64,000 nucleotides of DNA from Lachnospiraceae bacterium (GTDB lineage Bacteria; Bacillota; Clostridia; Lachnospirales; Lachnospiraceae), in NCBI GenBank assembly GCA_014804755.1, contig JAAUZE010000019.1:165772-229771 (forward strand). Direction: 5' to 3'. The notes beneath the pieces were generated by a model. The model ran no database searches and had not been told where the DNA came from. It worked only from the letters and a program-made list of their open reading frames with translations. The translations under genes and the position numbers were made by a program. This document shows, piece after piece, positions 25,729 to 36,139 of this stretch. Each line of letters opens with the position of its first letter. Positions within the stretch are counted from its first letter, which is position 1.

Positions 25729-28171
25729 CCTGTCCCGTCTCCCTTTTTATAAAAGCCCGCTCAATGACCTCGTCCATGGACTCTACAAAATAAATCTGCA
25801 GACCGTCCGTAATTTCTTTGGAGATTTCCTCCACATCCTTTTTATTTTCTTTCGGTACAAGCACCGTGACGATGCCTGCCGTTTTTGCCGCAAGAAGCTT
25901 TTCTTTTAATCCGCCGATCGGCAGCACACGCCCGCGCAGCGTGATCTCTCCGGTCATTGCAACATCCGCTCTGACCGGAATGCCCGTGATGGCGGAAAGC
26001 ATGGCGGTCGCCATGGTAATGCCTGCGCTCGGTCCGTCCTTGGGCACCGCGCCCTCGGGGATATGGATATGAAAATCATGCTTCTTAAAGCAATCCGCCG
26101 CAATATGGTACTGTTTGCCGACGGAACGGATGTAACTGATACCCGCCATCGCGGATTCTTTCATGACGTCGCCCAGTTGACCGGTCAGTTCAATCTCTCC
26201 CTTGCCGGGCATCTTATTGACTTCGATCTGCAATGTATCTCCGCCAACGCTTGTCCAGGCCAGTCCTCTGACAATGCCGACCTCATCCGTCTCATTCCGC
26301 TTATCCGGATGATACTTGGCCTTTCCGAGATACTTCTCCAGATTCGCCGTCCGCACATGGATGGATTTCTTTTTTGACTGAATCAGTTCGCGTGCCGCCT
26401 TACGGCAAATGTCACCGATCTTGCGCTCCAGATCACGGACGCCCGCCTCGCGCGTATAACCCCGTATGATCTCCTTTAACACACCGTCGCTGATGGTGAG
26501 CATATCGTCCTTCATTCCGTTTTTCTTAAATTGCTTTTTTAATAAATGCTCTTTCGCAATATGGAACTTCTCATTCGCCGTATAGCTCGTGACCTCGATC
26601 ACTTCCATGCGGTCTAACAGGGGGCGTGGTATCGTCTCTGTCGTATTCGCCGTTGCAATAAAGAACACCTCGGAAAGATCGACCGGAAGCTCAATATAAT
26701 GATCCCGGAAATTCGCGTTCTGCTCGCTGTCAAGCACCTCAAGAAGCGCGGAGGACGTATCTCCCTTGTAATCGCTGCTCACCTTATCGATCTCATCCAG
26801 CAGGATCAACGGATTTTTTACACCCGCCTGCCGCAGACCATTGATGATCCGACCGGGCATCGCACCGACATAGGTCTTACGGTGTCCGCGGATCTCCGCC
26901 TCATCGCGCACACCGCCTAAGCAGATGCGCACATATTTTTTATTCAATGCCTCCGCGACGGAACGCGCAATCGAGGTTTTTCCCGTTCCCGGCGGTCCGA
27001 CTAAGCAGAGGATCGTACTGTCGCTGTGATTCGTCATGCAACGCACGGCAAGGAATTCCAAAATGCGCTCCTTGACTTTCTCCAGACCGAAATGATCTCT
27101 GTCTAAGATTTCTTCCGCATGGTCAATGTCCCGGTTATCCTTTGACATCTTATCCCACGGCAATTCCAAGAGCGTCTCAATATATCCCCGCTCGACCGCG
27201 CTCTCCGAGCTGCTTGTGGCAACACTCTTAAAACGGGCGATCTCCTTTCGTATCCGCTCTTTGACCTCCTTTTTGGCCTTCAGCTTCTCGACCGCCTCCT
27301 CAAACTGCTCCGCGTCAGAAAATGTTCTGTCATCTCCCAGCTCCTCCCGGATATAGCCGAGCTGTTCCCGCAGTACATATTCGCGCTGGTTCTTATCAAC
27401 ACGCTGCTTGACCCCCTCGGTCAGCTTGAGCTTGATCTTTGCGATCTCGACCTCCCTGTAGATCAGATCAACGGCAATCCGATAGCGCTCCGTCTCATCG
27501 ACAGCCTCAAGCACACTCTGCTTCTCCGGCGTGGGAAGCGGCATATTCATGATCGCTGCGTCCACGATCTTTCCGACGTCGTGCAATGCTTCCAAGCGGA
27601 ATCCAATCGCTTTTCCCACTTTCGGGTGAAAAAGCGCGTATTGCCCCATCAGTTCCTTGATATGGGATATATATGCCGCCCGCTCCGTCTCCGTTAATTC
27701 GGCATCCTGCGCGGTCTCCGGCGACACGATTTCCTGTAAAGTCTCCGGCGACTCCGTCTCCTGTGTGGTCTCCGATAGCTCGGTTTCCTGCGTGGTCTCC
27801 GACGACGCGTTTTTCTCCCCGCACACCGTCACCTCGGCCTCAAAATAAGCCTTTTCCGGTTCCCCCACGGTACGCAGTCCGTTTAAACGCGCCCTGACCG
27901 TTCCCTCCGCAAGCACGCGGACGATATTTCCCTGCATCCTGCTGACCTGACGGATCGTGACGATCGTACCTATGTCATACAGATCCTCCCTTTGCGGTTC
28001 TTCCGTGCTCGCATTCCGCTGCGTGAGAACCATCAGTTCCCCGTTTCCCCTCATCGCCTTTTCCACTGCCTGAACGGAGTATTCTCTTTGCACATCAAAA
28101 TGAAGTATCATATTCGGAAATACCGTCAGATCGCGCAGCGCGACCATGGGTAATCTCTTTTCTTTTTCCAA
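25718..28171 (-). CDS. lon: ATP-dependent Lon protease with repeat insertion
   Basis: 817 aa. LAN domain, AAA+ with Walker [10 protein letters not shown], and C-terminal serine-lysine protease domain ([10 protein letters not shown] holds the Ser). TTG start with AGGAGAG upstream. Unusually, the N domain has an insert at residues about 120-162 made of four 9-residue repeats (SETTQETEL and variants). The insert lies in a surface-exposed part of the substrate-recruiting domain. Lon degrades misfolded and regulatory proteins in the cytosol. Confidence 0.95.
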   Translation of the reverse strand: MEKEKRLPMVALRDLTVFPNMILHFDVQREYSVQAVEKAMRGNGELMVLTQRNASTEEPQREDLYDIGTIVTIRQVSRMQGNIVRVLAEGTVRARLNGLRTVGEPEKAYFEAEVTVCGEKNASSETTQETELSETTQETESPETLQEIVSPETAQDAELTETERAAYISHIKELMGQYALFHPKVGKAIGFRLEALHDVGKIVDAAIMNMPLPTPEKQSVLEAVDETERYRIAVDLIYREVEIAKIKLKLTEGVKQRVDKNQREYVLREQLGYIREELGDDRTFSDAEQFEEAVEKLKAKKEVKERIRKEIARFKSVATSSSESAVERGYIETLLELPWDKMSKDNRDIDHAEEILDRDHFGLEKVKERILEFLAVRCMTNHSDSTILCLVGPPGTGKTSIARSVAEALNKKYVRICLGGVRDEAEIRGHRKTYVGAMPGRIINGLRQAGVKNPLILLDEIDKVSSDYKGDTSSALLEVLDSEQNANFRDHYIELPVDLSEVFFIATANTTETIPRPLLDRMEVIEVTSYTANEKFHIAKEHLLKKQFKKNGMKDDMLTISDGVLKEIIRGYTREAGVRDLERKIGDICRKAARELIQSKKKSIHVRTANLEKYLGKAKYHPDKRNETDEVGIVRGLAWTSVGGDTLQIEVNKMPGKGEIELTGQLGDVMKESAMAGISYIRSVGKQYHIAADCFKKHDFHIHIPEGAVPKDGPSAGITMATAMLSAITGIPVRADVAMTGEITLRGRVLPIGGLKEKLLAAKTAGIVTVLVPKENKKDVEEISKEITDGLQIYFVESMDEVIERAFIKRETGQDGH
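27685..27810. repeat. 27-bp tandem repeats inside lon
   Basis: Four imperfect 27-bp units on the minus strand encode 9-residue units beginning SETTQETEL. The reading frame is kept by unit length. The copies differ at several positions, so the repeat is not recent. Confidence 0.7.
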
Positions 28172-28219
28172 GTGTTTCTCTCCTTATTGTTCTGTTTATC
28201 TAAAAGCAGAAAACGCCGC

Positions 28220-29527
28220 CTAGCTTGGACGACGTTTTTCCATCTCATCATTTTCATTCCGCTCGCCGCCTTCAATACGGCCTCCCGCATGAATGACCAT
28301 TGGCTCACTATTCCCTTCCACAACCTCTTTTGTGATAACACACTCCTCAATGGACTCGTCGGACGGGATCTCAAACATGACGTCCATCATAGCATTTTCC
28401 ATAATGGAACGCAGCCCTCTCGCGCCCGTCTTTCGCTCCATCGCCTTTTGCGCGATCGCCTCGATCGCCTCCGGTTCAAATCTGAGGCGCACATTATCAA
28501 AACCAAGCAGCTTTTGGTATTGTTTGATCAGCGCGTTCTTCGGCTCCGTCAGAATGCGTTTCAACGCCTTCGCATCCAATCCCTCCAGCGCGACGTTGAT
28601 CGGCATACGACCGATAAACTCCGGTATCAGACCGAACTTCACCAGATCCTGCGGCGTCACCTCCCGCAAAAGCTGACCGATCTCTTTTTCGGATTTGCTC
28701 GCGATCTCCGCATTAAAACCGATGGACTTGCGATCCAGTCTTGTCTCCACGATCTTTTCCAGTCCGTCAAAAGCTCCTCCGCAGATAAAAAGAATATTGG
28801 TCGTATCAATCTGTAACAGTTCCTGATGCGGATGCTTTCTTCCTCCCTGCGGTGGTACGGATGCAACCGTTCCCTCTATGATCTTCAGGAGCGCCTGCTG
28901 CACACCCTCACCGGACACGTCTCTGGTAATGGAAACGTTTTCGCTCTTTTTGGTGATCTTATCAATCTCGTCAATATAAATAATACCGTACTGCGCGCGT
29001 TCCACTTCATAATCCGCTGCCTGAATGAGCTTTAAAAGAATATTCTCCACATCCTCGCCGACATAACCCGCCTCCGTCAGCGTCGTTGCGTCCGCGATCG
29101 CGAACGGAACGTTGATGATCTTCGCCAGCGTCTGCGCAAGATATGTCTTTCCGGAACCGGTCGGCCCGATCATGATAATATTGCTTTTCTGCAGCTCCAC
29201 ACCGTCGTCATCTTCCGGTGCCAGAACCCGCTTAAAGTGATTGTAAACCGCCACGGACAGCACTTTCTTAGCTGCCTCCTGTCCGATGACATACTCATCA
29301 AGAAACTTTTTGATCTCTGCGGGCTTGATCAGATTAATATCAAGCTCCGGTGATTGGACGGCGTCCATCTCTTCCTCTTCTTCCTCGATGATGTCAGCGC
29401 AAATATCCACACACTCGTCGCAGATAAATACTCCTGCCGGACCTGCGATCAATTTTTTTACCTGTCCCTGCGTTTTGCCGCAAAAGGAGCATCTAATATT
29501 TTTTTCGTCTGAATTTTTTGAACCCAT
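28220..29527 (-). CDS. clpX: ClpX ATPase subunit of ClpXP
   Basis: 435 aa. Zinc-binding domain [14 protein letters not shown], Walker A GPTGSGKT, Walker [10 protein letters not shown], and C-terminal substrate-handling domain. ATG 29527 is chosen with AGAGGA upstream; the in-frame GTG at 29554 starts inside that ribosome-binding region. Unfolds proteins and feeds them to ClpP, encoded just upstream. Confidence 0.95.
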   Translation of the reverse strand: MGSKNSDEKNIRCSFCGKTQGQVKKLIAGPAGVFICDECVDICADIIEEEEEEMDAVQSPELDINLIKPAEIKKFLDEYVIGQEAAKKVLSVAVYNHFKRVLAPEDDDGVELQKSNIIMIGPTGSGKTYLAQTLAKIINVPFAIADATTLTEAGYVGEDVENILLKLIQAADYEVERAQYGIIYIDEIDKITKKSENVSITRDVSGEGVQQALLKIIEGTVASVPPQGGRKHPHQELLQIDTTNILFICGGAFDGLEKIVETRLDRKSIGFNAEIASKSEKEIGQLLREVTPQDLVKFGLIPEFIGRMPINVALEGLDAKALKRILTEPKNALIKQYQKLLGFDNVRLRFEPEAIEAIAQKAMERKTGARGLRSIMENAMMDVMFEIPSDESIEECVITKEVVEGNSEPMVIHAGGRIEGGERNENDEMEKRRPS

Positions 29528-29620
29528 ATCAGCGCTATTCCTCTGCCCTTTCACACATAGTCATCCCATTTTTCAATTTATACGGCGGCGCCGGGCATCC
29601 CCGCTTACCGCCCGCGGTCG

Positions 29621-30223
29621 TTATTCAGCAGCGTCGGCATCGGCTCTTTTCTCCATGACCGCATCGATCAAACCGTACTCCTTTGCCTCCTCAGCCGTTT
29701 TCCAGTTATCTCTCTCGGTATCCGCCACGATCTCCTCATAAGGTCTTCCTGTATTGGCCGCTAACAGCCTGTTCAGTTTTTCCTTTGTGCGCTGCATATG
29801 CTTTGCCGCGATCTCAATCTCCGTTGCCTGTCCCTGTGCTCCTCCGAGCGGCTGATGGATCATGATCTCGGCATTCGGGAGCGCCAGACGCTTGCCCTTT
29901 GCGCCTCCCGCAAGCAGAAACGCACCCATGCTCGCCGCCATGCCGATACACATGGTGGACACGTCGCATTTGATATACTGCATGGTATCATAGATTGCCA
30001 TTCCTGCCGTCACGGAACCTCCCGGACTGTTAATGTAAAGATGAATATCCTTATCGGGATCCTCCGCCTCAAGGAACAAAAGCTGCGCTACCACAATACT
30101 TGCAGAGGTATCGTTGACTTCCTCTCCTAAAAAGATGATCCGCTCCTTCAATAATCTTGAGTAAATGTCGTAGGAACGCTCCCCACGGCTTGTCTGCTCG
30201 ATGACATATGGCACTAAGCTCAT
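29621..30223 (-). CDS. clpP: ClpP protease subunit
   Basis: 200 aa. Catalytic Ser in [11 protein letters not shown], His in [11 protein letters not shown], Asp in the following helix region. ATG 30223 follows AAGGAGG at 9 nt; the upstream ATG at 30259 is not needed. Second gene of the tig-clpP-clpX run. Confidence 0.95.
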   Translation of the reverse strand: MSLVPYVIEQTSRGERSYDIYSRLLKERIIFLGEEVNDTSASIVVAQLLFLEAEDPDKDIHLYINSPGGSVTAGMAIYDTMQYIKCDVSTMCIGMAASMGAFLLAGGAKGKRLALPNAEIMIHQPLGGAQGQATEIEIAAKHMQRTKEKLNRLLAANTGRPYEEIVADTERDNWKTAEEAKEYGLIDAVMEKRADADAAE

Positions 30224-30273
30224 TGACCATGACCTCCTTATATAGGAATATTTGTACACGCGAGTTTGCGCTT

Positions 30274-31560
30274 TTATTTCTCTTTTGCCTTTTCTACGAC
30301 AAAGTCAACCGCCTTCTTGACAACAACGTCAAGCATCAGCTCTTTCTTTTCCCGCTCGCCGAGCATCTCTTTCACCTTGTCCGCTTCCATCTGGTAGATC
30401 TCCGCCAGCCTTTCGACCTCTTTCTCATAGTCGGCGTCATCCGTCGTCATATTCTCCGCCTTGGCAACCGCCTCCAGCACCAGTCTGGACTGGATCCGCT
30501 TTAACGCGGTCGGCTTGATCTGCTCCAGCATTTTTTCATTTGTCAGCCCGGTGAACTGGTAATACTGCTCCAGTGTCAATCCCTGCATGGAAAGACGCTG
30601 TGCAAAATCATCCACCATCTGTCTCTGTTGTGTCTCTAACATCGGATCGGGAATATCCATCTTCGCATCGGCAATGATCGCCTCAATGACAGCCTCTTCC
30701 TTTTTATCCTTCGCCTCCGTCTCCTTCTTCTCCGCCAGCTTCTTCTTTACGTCTTCTCTGTACTCCGCCAGCGTTTCAAATTCGGAAACCTCGCTTGCAA
30801 ACTCGTCGTCCAGCTCAGGAAGCTCTTTCTCCTTGATCTCCTTTACCGTACATTTGAATACGGCTGCCTTTCCCTTCAGCTCCTCTGCCTGATAATCCTC
30901 CGGGAATGTCACATTCACGTCGGTCTCTTTATTCAACTCGGCGCCGATCAACTGCTCCTCAAAGCCGGGGATAAATGCGCCGGAGCCGATCGTCAGCGGA
31001 TAGTTCTCACCCTTTCCGCCCGCGAACGCCACACCGTCTACGAATCCCTCAAAATCAAGGATTGTCATATCGCCGTCCTTTACCGCTCTGTCCTCCACCG
31101 TGATCTCGCGCGCGTTGCTCTCTCTTTCCTTATTGATCTCCGCGTCAATCTCCTCATCCGTTACCTCAGTGGAAATCTTCTCAATCTGAACGCCTTTATA
31201 CTTACCGAGGGAAACCTCCGGCTTTAACGCAACGGTCGCCGTAAAAATAAAGGGCTTGCCCTCCTCTACCTGTACCACCTCGATGGACGGCTGGGAAACG
31301 ATCTCTTCCTCGCACTCCTCTAACGCATTGGTATATGCCTGAGGAATCAACTCATTGGCAGCATCCTCATAGAACACGCCCTTGCCGTACATCTGCTCTA
31401 TCATTCTGCGAGGCACCTTGCCCTTACGGAACCCCGGAATGCTGATCTTATTCTTTGCTTTCTGGTATGCGGATTCAATCGCTTTGCCCAATTCCTCCGC
31501 GGAAGCTTCAATCGTAAGCTTTGCCATATTTTTCTCCAGTTTTTCAACCTGTAAACTCAT
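30274..31560 (-). CDS. tig: Trigger factor, ribosome-associated chaperone
   Basis: 428 aa. N-terminal ribosome-binding motif around [11 protein letters not shown], central FKBP-like prolyl isomerase domain, helical C-terminal domain. ATG 31560 ([16 protein letters not shown]) is preceded by AGGAGG. First gene of the proteostasis run; a possible -10 TATACT lies near 31622. Confidence 0.95.
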   Translation of the reverse strand: MSLQVEKLEKNMAKLTIEASAEELGKAIESAYQKAKNKISIPGFRKGKVPRRMIEQMYGKGVFYEDAANELIPQAYTNALEECEEEIVSQPSIEVVQVEEGKPFIFTATVALKPEVSLGKYKGVQIEKISTEVTDEEIDAEINKERESNAREITVEDRAVKDGDMTILDFEGFVDGVAFAGGKGENYPLTIGSGAFIPGFEEQLIGAELNKETDVNVTFPEDYQAEELKGKAAVFKCTVKEIKEKELPELDDEFASEVSEFETLAEYREDVKKKLAEKKETEAKDKKEEAVIEAIIADAKMDIPDPMLETQQRQMVDDFAQRLSMQGLTLEQYYQFTGLTNEKMLEQIKPTALKRIQSRLVLEAVAKAENMTTDDADYEKEVERLAEIYQMEADKVKEMLGEREKKELMLDVVVKKAVDFVVEKAKEK

Positions 31561-31714
31561 TTTGCGTTTTTCCTCCTTCATACCGCTGGGCATCTAACCC
31601 CATACGCATAGTCATTGTAAGAGTATAGCATAGTTCTAACGAAAAGACCAGTATTTTTTTCAGTACACAAAAGAGTTGTGCTGACGCAGCGCTCGCGCGT
31701 ACGCACTTGTGAAA

Positions 31715-31758
31715 AGAGAAGAAAACAGCAGCCGTTCCCGACTGCTGTCTTCTTCTCT
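31715..31758 (-). terminator. Terminator of the small lipoprotein gene
   Basis: About 17-bp stem (AGAGAAGAAGACAGCAG with CTGCTGTTTTCTTCTCT, minus strand), 10-nt loop, TTTTC tail. It closes the ABC/lipoprotein unit. Confidence 0.8.
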
Positions 31759-31800
31759 CATCAAAGGTTTCCTTTATTGTTCCAAAATCCCTTTGGCATT

Positions 31801-31998
31801 TTACTGGAACCAGGAATTAATCTCCGCCTCGCAATCGCTGCAGTAATGGATCTCCTCACCAAAAAGGGTCTCGGTCTTGCACTTCTTAACCTCTCCGCAG
31901 AGATCACACTCAACCTTCTTGCCGCAGCCGACTGCGCTCAATGCTACCATAGTCATCATACCTACGATTGCAGCTGCTCTTGCCAGTTTCTTCTTCAT
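31801..31998 (-). CDS. Cys-rich small lipoprotein
   Basis: 65 aa. Signal peptide with lipobox SAVGC (Cys25), then a compact domain with two Cys pairs, CDLCGE and CSDC, plus another Cys, as in a small zinc ribbon or redox knuckle. Follows the fused permease-ATPase gene by 65 bp, on the same strand and before a strong terminator, so it may belong to that transporter unit. GAGGGC precedes ATG 31998. A longer in-frame ORF to 32352 is a shadow of the upstream gene. Function unknown. Confidence 0.75.
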   Translation of the reverse strand: MKKKLARAAAIVGMMTMVALSAVGCGKKVECDLCGEVKKCKTETLFGEEIHYCSDCEAEINSWFQ

Positions 31999-32063
31999 GT
32001 ACTTTGCCCTCCTCATAGCTATATGGTATTTTTCAGAAACGACAATATCATAATCAAAAAGCG

Positions 32064-33464
32064 TCACAAAGTCAAGTCCGGAAGACGGATAATTTTTTCC
32101 GGATTGAGAAGCGCCGCCTCCGACTCGTCGTGCGCCGTCATGATCAGAATCCTGCCCGCCTGATTTTTTAGGATAAACGTCGCCAGCTTCTTTTTGTTTT
32201 CCGCATCCAGACCGCGGAACGGCTCGTCTAAAAGCAGCAGATCTCCCCCCGCAAGCACGGCGCGCGCAACCGCCGTCCGCCTCATCATGCCGCCGCTTAA
32301 TTCCGCCGCAGTCTGATCGGCTGCCCCGGCCGGAAGAAGGCTGTCTAAGCATTCCCGTATTCGCCCGGTCTCCTTCTCGTCACTGACCATACGCACATTG
32401 GATTCCGCCGTCTCCGTCAAAAAAAGACAATCCTCCTGAAAGGCAGGAGAAATGCGGGGAATTCCCGAATCGTCCCGCTTTCGCTTCTCTTCCGCATCCG
32501 GCGCATCCGGCATCACAAGTCCCATCAGCAGCCTGAGCCACGTCGTCTTGCCGCTTCCCGAACTGCCCACAAGCGCGATCCGCGCCCCGTTTTCCATCCT
32601 CATCTCGGTCAGATCGACGACCGTCTTTCCCTGATAGGTTTTGCGCATGGCAGGAATCCTCACGCCCTGCGCATCCCGCACGGCATTCGCTCGTAAGCTG
32701 CTTTTTCCCCGTCCTGAAACGGGCCGAATGTGCATGGTGAGGAGTGTCCGCAGCAGAAAGAGCATGATTTTTTCACACAAAAAGCTGAGCAGCACCACGA
32801 CCACGGTCCAGGCAAACACGCCCGCCGTATCCAAGTATACCTTGGACATATAGAGTCTCGTGCCAATCGCGAACTCGGGAATACCGATCACCTCCGCCGC
32901 AATGCCGGACTTAAAGCTCATGCCGATCGTCACGCGCGCCGCGCTGAGCATGTAAGGCGCAAGCGCCGGGCGGTACACATACAACAGCCGGTTCATCCGC
33001 CGCATGCCGCACACACGGGCAAACGCAAGCTGCCCCTCATCCGTCTTTGCAAGTCCGGTGAGCATATGGATATAAAAATAAGGAAAGACGACGAGGAACG
33101 AGATTGGGATCGCCAAATTTTTAGAGCCGCTCCAAATGAGCACCAAAATCACAAACGCCGCAACCGGAATGGACTTCATTGCCAAAATGACCGGTTCAAT
33201 CAGCCGCTCCAGCGCGCGGCAGAAAAACGCGCACGCCCCGATCGCGGCACCCATGATCATACCGAGCAGAAAGCCCGCCATGATGCGCATGAGCGAGCCT
33301 GCCACAGAAGCATAAAACGCAGTCTGCCCAAGCTCCTTCCCTATCCGCGCGCACACGTTAAGCGGTCCCGCCAGCAATATGCGATTGTCCACCCGGACGG
33401 CGATCACCTGCCAGACGATCAACCAAAACAGGATCACCGCCGCGCGGGAAAGTGTTTTTTTCAT
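32064..33464 (-). CDS. ABC transporter permease-ATPase fusion (SsuC/TauC-SsuB/TauB-like)
   Basis: 466 aa. Residues 1-245 are a binding-protein-dependent permease with about six helices and an EAA-like loop. Residues about 268-466 are an ABC ATPase with Walker A GSSGSGKTT (300-308), Gln343 Q-loop, signature LSGGM (389-393) and Walker B LLLLDEPF (409-416). The usual two genes are here one protein. The substrate-binding lipoprotein is encoded 32 bp upstream. Importers of this family carry taurine, sulphonates, thiamine precursors or bicarbonate-like ligands; the solute here is not known. Confidence 0.85.
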   Translation of the reverse strand: MKKTLSRAAVILFWLIVWQVIAVRVDNRILLAGPLNVCARIGKELGQTAFYASVAGSLMRIMAGFLLGMIMGAAIGACAFFCRALERLIEPVILAMKSIPVAAFVILVLIWSGSKNLAIPISFLVVFPYFYIHMLTGLAKTDEGQLAFARVCGMRRMNRLLYVYRPALAPYMLSAARVTIGMSFKSGIAAEVIGIPEFAIGTRLYMSKVYLDTAGVFAWTVVVVLLSFLCEKIMLFLLRTLLTMHIRPVSGRGKSSLRANAVRDAQGVRIPAMRKTYQGKTVVDLTEMRMENGARIALVGSSGSGKTTWLRLLMGLVMPDAPDAEEKRKRDDSGIPRISPAFQEDCLFLTETAESNVRMVSDEKETGRIRECLDSLLPAGAADQTAAELSGGMMRRTAVARAVLAGGDLLLLDEPFRGLDAENKKKLATFILKNQAGRILIMTAHDESEAALLNPEKIIRLPDLTL

Positions 33465-33496
33465 AAATGCTTATGCCTTTCTGAATTCTCCCGCCT

Positions 33497-34492
33497 CTAT
33501 GGGATATAGTAAAATGCATCCGCCGGAACGCTGCCCCCGATAAAAGAAGCGTCGTAACCCTCAAGCACGGCCAGATAACCCGACAGCGCCGCCTTCATTT
33601 CTTCTCCCGTAAGACAGGTGATATTACAGTACGGCAGCGCTTTCTCCGCGATTGCCGCCTTCTCCACAATGCCGAAATGCTCAACGAGCGCAGCTGCCTC
33701 CGCTACATTCGCATTGGCATAATCCGCCGACTCCTTATGCTCCTCCAAAAATGCCGCAACCGCGTCGGGATGCTCCGCTAAAAAATCATTTCGCACAAGC
33801 GTCACACCCGTGACGAGCATACCGTCCGCTTCGCCCTGCACCGCGTCCCACTCCGCCGTCATATCAAGCACCCGCACAATATCGGGATTCTGCGTGGAAA
33901 GCGCCGTCACATAGGGCTGGGGCAGAAGTCCGACCGCGTCGGGATGCTCCGCCAGATATGCCGCAACCTCCGTAGCCTCCGACTTATATTCCAACGTCAC
34001 GTCCGAAAGATCGATTCCGTTTTCGGCAAGCAGATATTGCAGCACAAAGTCGGGCGTTGTGCCCATTCCCGTCAAATAGATCGTCCGCCCTTTTAAGTCC
34101 TCCATCTTTGAAATGGTATTGTCCGCCGATACCAGATAAAGCACGCCCAGCGTATTAATGTCGATGACCGACACGCCGCCGTCCGTCTTATGATACAGCA
34201 CCGACGCAACATTCGCCGGAACCAGCACCAGATCAAGTTCCCCGGAGATCACCTGCGGCAGCAGCATGTCCGCCGTCGCCTCCATCGTAAAGGTATACTC
34301 ATTTTTTGCAAGCCCCTGTTCCTGCCTGTCCATCAGCCATACAAGTCCCATGGAAGTCGGTCCCTTTAAGGAGCCGACGCGAATTTCGACCGGTTCGGTC
34401 GAGACTCCGCCGTCCTCTTTCGCTTTACCGCATCCGGTCAATGCCCCGATCAAAAGTAATCCTGTTAATAGCCACGTCATCCATTTTTTCAT
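33497..34492 (-). CDS. Substrate-binding lipoprotein of an NMT1/SsuA-like ABC importer
   Basis: 331 aa. Lipoprotein signal with Cys21 (ALTGC), then a two-lobed periplasmic-binding fold of the NMT1/SsuA type: VPANVASVLYHK and LVSADNTISKMEDLKGRTIYLTG are typical. AGGAG precedes ATG 34492. First gene of a three-gene unit with the fused permease-ATPase and, probably, the small Cys-rich lipoprotein. Confidence 0.88.
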   Translation of the reverse strand: MKKWMTWLLTGLLLIGALTGCGKAKEDGGVSTEPVEIRVGSLKGPTSMGLVWLMDRQEQGLAKNEYTFTMEATADMLLPQVISGELDLVLVPANVASVLYHKTDGGVSVIDINTLGVLYLVSADNTISKMEDLKGRTIYLTGMGTTPDFVLQYLLAENGIDLSDVTLEYKSEATEVAAYLAEHPDAVGLLPQPYVTALSTQNPDIVRVLDMTAEWDAVQGEADGMLVTGVTLVRNDFLAEHPDAVAAFLEEHKESADYANANVAEAAALVEHFGIVEKAAIAEKALPYCNITCLTGEEMKAALSGYLAVLEGYDASFIGGSVPADAFYYIP

Positions 34493-34606
34493 TTTCTTTC
34501 TCCTCTTGTCATAGCGGCTTTATCAGTCGTCTGTTTTTTGATTCATCCGACACAATTATACTCACTTTATGTTCGTATGACAAGCTTTGATCTGCCAAAC
34601 GCAAAA

Positions 34607-34630
34607 GGCGCCTCGAATATTCGAGGCGCC
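34607..34630 (-). terminator. Terminator of the spore-protein gene
   Basis: Perfect 24-bp palindrome GGCGCCTCGAAT/ATTCGAGGCGCC followed by TTTTGC on the minus strand. Confidence 0.8.
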
Positions 34631-34675
34631 CGGATCACTCCATGTGCATCATGCTATCGCGGATCAAAGCGAACC

Positions 34676-34873
34676 TTATTTCATGGACTCTTCCTGCTTC
34701 TTGATCATACGTCTTACCATCTCACCGCCGATAGAACCAGCCTCCTTGGATGTTAAGTCGCCGTTATAACCTTCCTTCAGGTTGACACCTAACTCAGAAG
34801 CAACCTCCGTTTTGAAACGGTTCATTGCTGCCTTAGCCTCAGGTACTTCCATCTTAGACTTGCTGTTTGCCAT
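34676..34873 (-). CDS. Alpha/beta-type small acid-soluble spore protein
   Basis: 65 aa. MANSKSKMEVPEAKAAMNRF with the conserved ELGV and GxxGGExVRRMI segment (GSIGGEMVRRMI). These proteins coat spore DNA and protect it against damage; the spore protease site lies in the ELGV region. GGAGGTG precedes ATG 34873. Direct evidence that the organism forms spores or descends from spore formers. Confidence 0.93.
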   Translation of the reverse strand: MANSKSKMEVPEAKAAMNRFKTEVASELGVNLKEGYNGDLTSKEAGSIGGEMVRRMIKKQEESMK

Positions 34874-35124
34874 TGTTTTCACCTCCAACTTTTTCTTTTT
34901 TCCCCCAATGGGTTCTCTATTTTCAGATAAGTGATACTCTCACTTATCCGAACGTTTCTTTTTGAGAACCGGCATCAAAGTGTTTTTGTATCGCTTATCT
35001 TGGTGTTAGTATGAACTCGGGCGAAAAAAATATGTTGGAAATTTTTAGTCTCAATTTTTGATTAAGGAAACGCCGATTTAAGCGTTTCCTTTGCTCTCAG
35101 CATGCCTTCAACCTGCCGCTATGC
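34874..35124. other. Intergenic region upstream of the SASP gene
   Basis: 251 bp. Holds a terminator-like hairpin at 35064-35091 for the DegV gene and a hairpin region at about 34925-34950 (AGTGATACTCTCACTT). No small gene seen. Confidence 0.4.
35064..35091 (-). terminator. Terminator of degV; member of a dispersed hairpin family
   Basis: AAGGAAACGC / GCGTTTCCTT, 10-bp stem, then AATC and a T-poor run on the minus strand. It shares the GGAAACGC core with elements at 42231-42295 and 63731-63800. Confidence 0.55.
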
Positions 35125-35994
35125 TCAGCGCTTCTCTCCCAGGAACAGCAGTCCGATCGTTCCCGGTCCGGAGTGCGCGCCGATACTCGGTCCAATCTGC
35201 CCTACATGAACATCCGCAAAGCCAAAATGTTCCTTCATCATCTGCGCTACCGCGTTTGCGTCTTCTTCGCAGTCTCCGTGGATGACCGAGGGCATGATCT
35301 GCTGATCCTTAAAAGAACCAAGCTGCTCTGCCATGTGGTCGAGCAGTACCGCCAGAGATTTCTTGCGTCCTCTGACTTTTTCAAGCGGCACAAGCTTTCC
35401 CTCGTCATTGATATGCAGGATCGGCTTAATATTGATCATGCCGCCGAGAACCGCAGAGGATTTGCTCAATCGTCCGCCCCGATAGAGATACTGTAAATCT
35501 TCCACCGTAAAAAGCGCGCACAGATATTTGACATGCTCTTTGATCCACTCCGCCGTCTCGTCAAGGGTTTTTCCTTCCCCGCGCATAGCGACCGCTTTCC
35601 TTATCATCATCGCCTCGCCTGCGGACGCCGACAGCGTATCGATCACCACGATCTTCATTTCGGGATGCGCTTCCATCACTTCGTCCGCTCCGTTTTTAAT
35701 ATTGTTGATGCCCGAGCTTAATGCGGAGGAAAAGCTGATAAACAAAATATCCTTTCCCTCTCCCGCGATCTTCTCAAAGCGATCTAAGATCACTGCCGGA
35801 TTGCTCGCCATCGTTCCCGCCTTTTTCCCCGCGCGCATCTCTTCATAAAATTCGTGCGGCGTCAGCTCCTTTTCCTCGCCGTACATCTCATCATCCAGCG
35901 TATAATAGTGCGGGATGACGCAGATGTCATGCTCTTTTACGAACGCGCTGTCCAAATCCGCGTTGCTCTCTGTTGCGATCACATAGTCTCTCAT
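35125..35994 (-). CDS. DegV-family fatty-acid-binding protein
   Basis: 289 aa. Carries the TMASNPA and SFSSALSSGINN signatures around the fatty-acyl site and a C-terminal GPSIGAHSGPGTIGLLF stretch. These proteins bind fatty acids and probably serve as FakB in fatty acid kinase. ATG 35994 has GGAGGAAA upstream. No fakA in this window. Confidence 0.9.
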   Translation of the reverse strand: MRDYVIATESNADLDSAFVKEHDICVIPHYYTLDDEMYGEEKELTPHEFYEEMRAGKKAGTMASNPAVILDRFEKIAGEGKDILFISFSSALSSGINNIKNGADEVMEAHPEMKIVVIDTLSASAGEAMMIRKAVAMRGEGKTLDETAEWIKEHVKYLCALFTVEDLQYLYRGGRLSKSSAVLGGMINIKPILHINDEGKLVPLEKVRGRKKSLAVLLDHMAEQLGSFKDQQIMPSVIHGDCEEDANAVAQMMKEHFGFADVHVGQIGPSIGAHSGPGTIGLLFLGEKR

Positions 35995-36029
35995 AATTTC
36001 CTCCTGATTTATCATTTTGTGAAAGTTTG

Positions 36030-36132
36030 GAAGAATCGCTTTAGCGATTCTTCGGTGCGTGAAAGGTTTCGCTTAAGCGAAACCGTAGAAAATCTTCGCG
36101 AAACGGCCTCTGCCGTGAGCGTTAGATTTTCT
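36030..36132. repeat. Three-hairpin intergenic array
   Basis: Hairpin 1: GAAGAATCGCT/AGCGATTCTTC (36030-36053). Hairpin 2: perfect palindrome GGTTTCGCTT/AAGCGAAACC (36065-36084). Hairpin 3: AGAAAATCT (36087-36095) with AGATTTTCT (36124-36132), enclosing ACGGC-CTCT-GCCGT. Hairpin 1 closely resembles the one at 3880-3904. Confidence 0.7.
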
Positions 36133-36139
36133 TCTCACA

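Noticed and set aside
31801-32352. Longer (183-aa) version of the small lipoprotein
   Set aside because: The N-terminal 118 residues are a shadow of the ABC gene; only the part from 31998 has a signal peptide and ribosome binding site.
32730-33509. 259-aa ORF on the + strand
   Set aside because: Opposite the fused permease-ATPase gene; charged shadow sequence with no recognisable domain.
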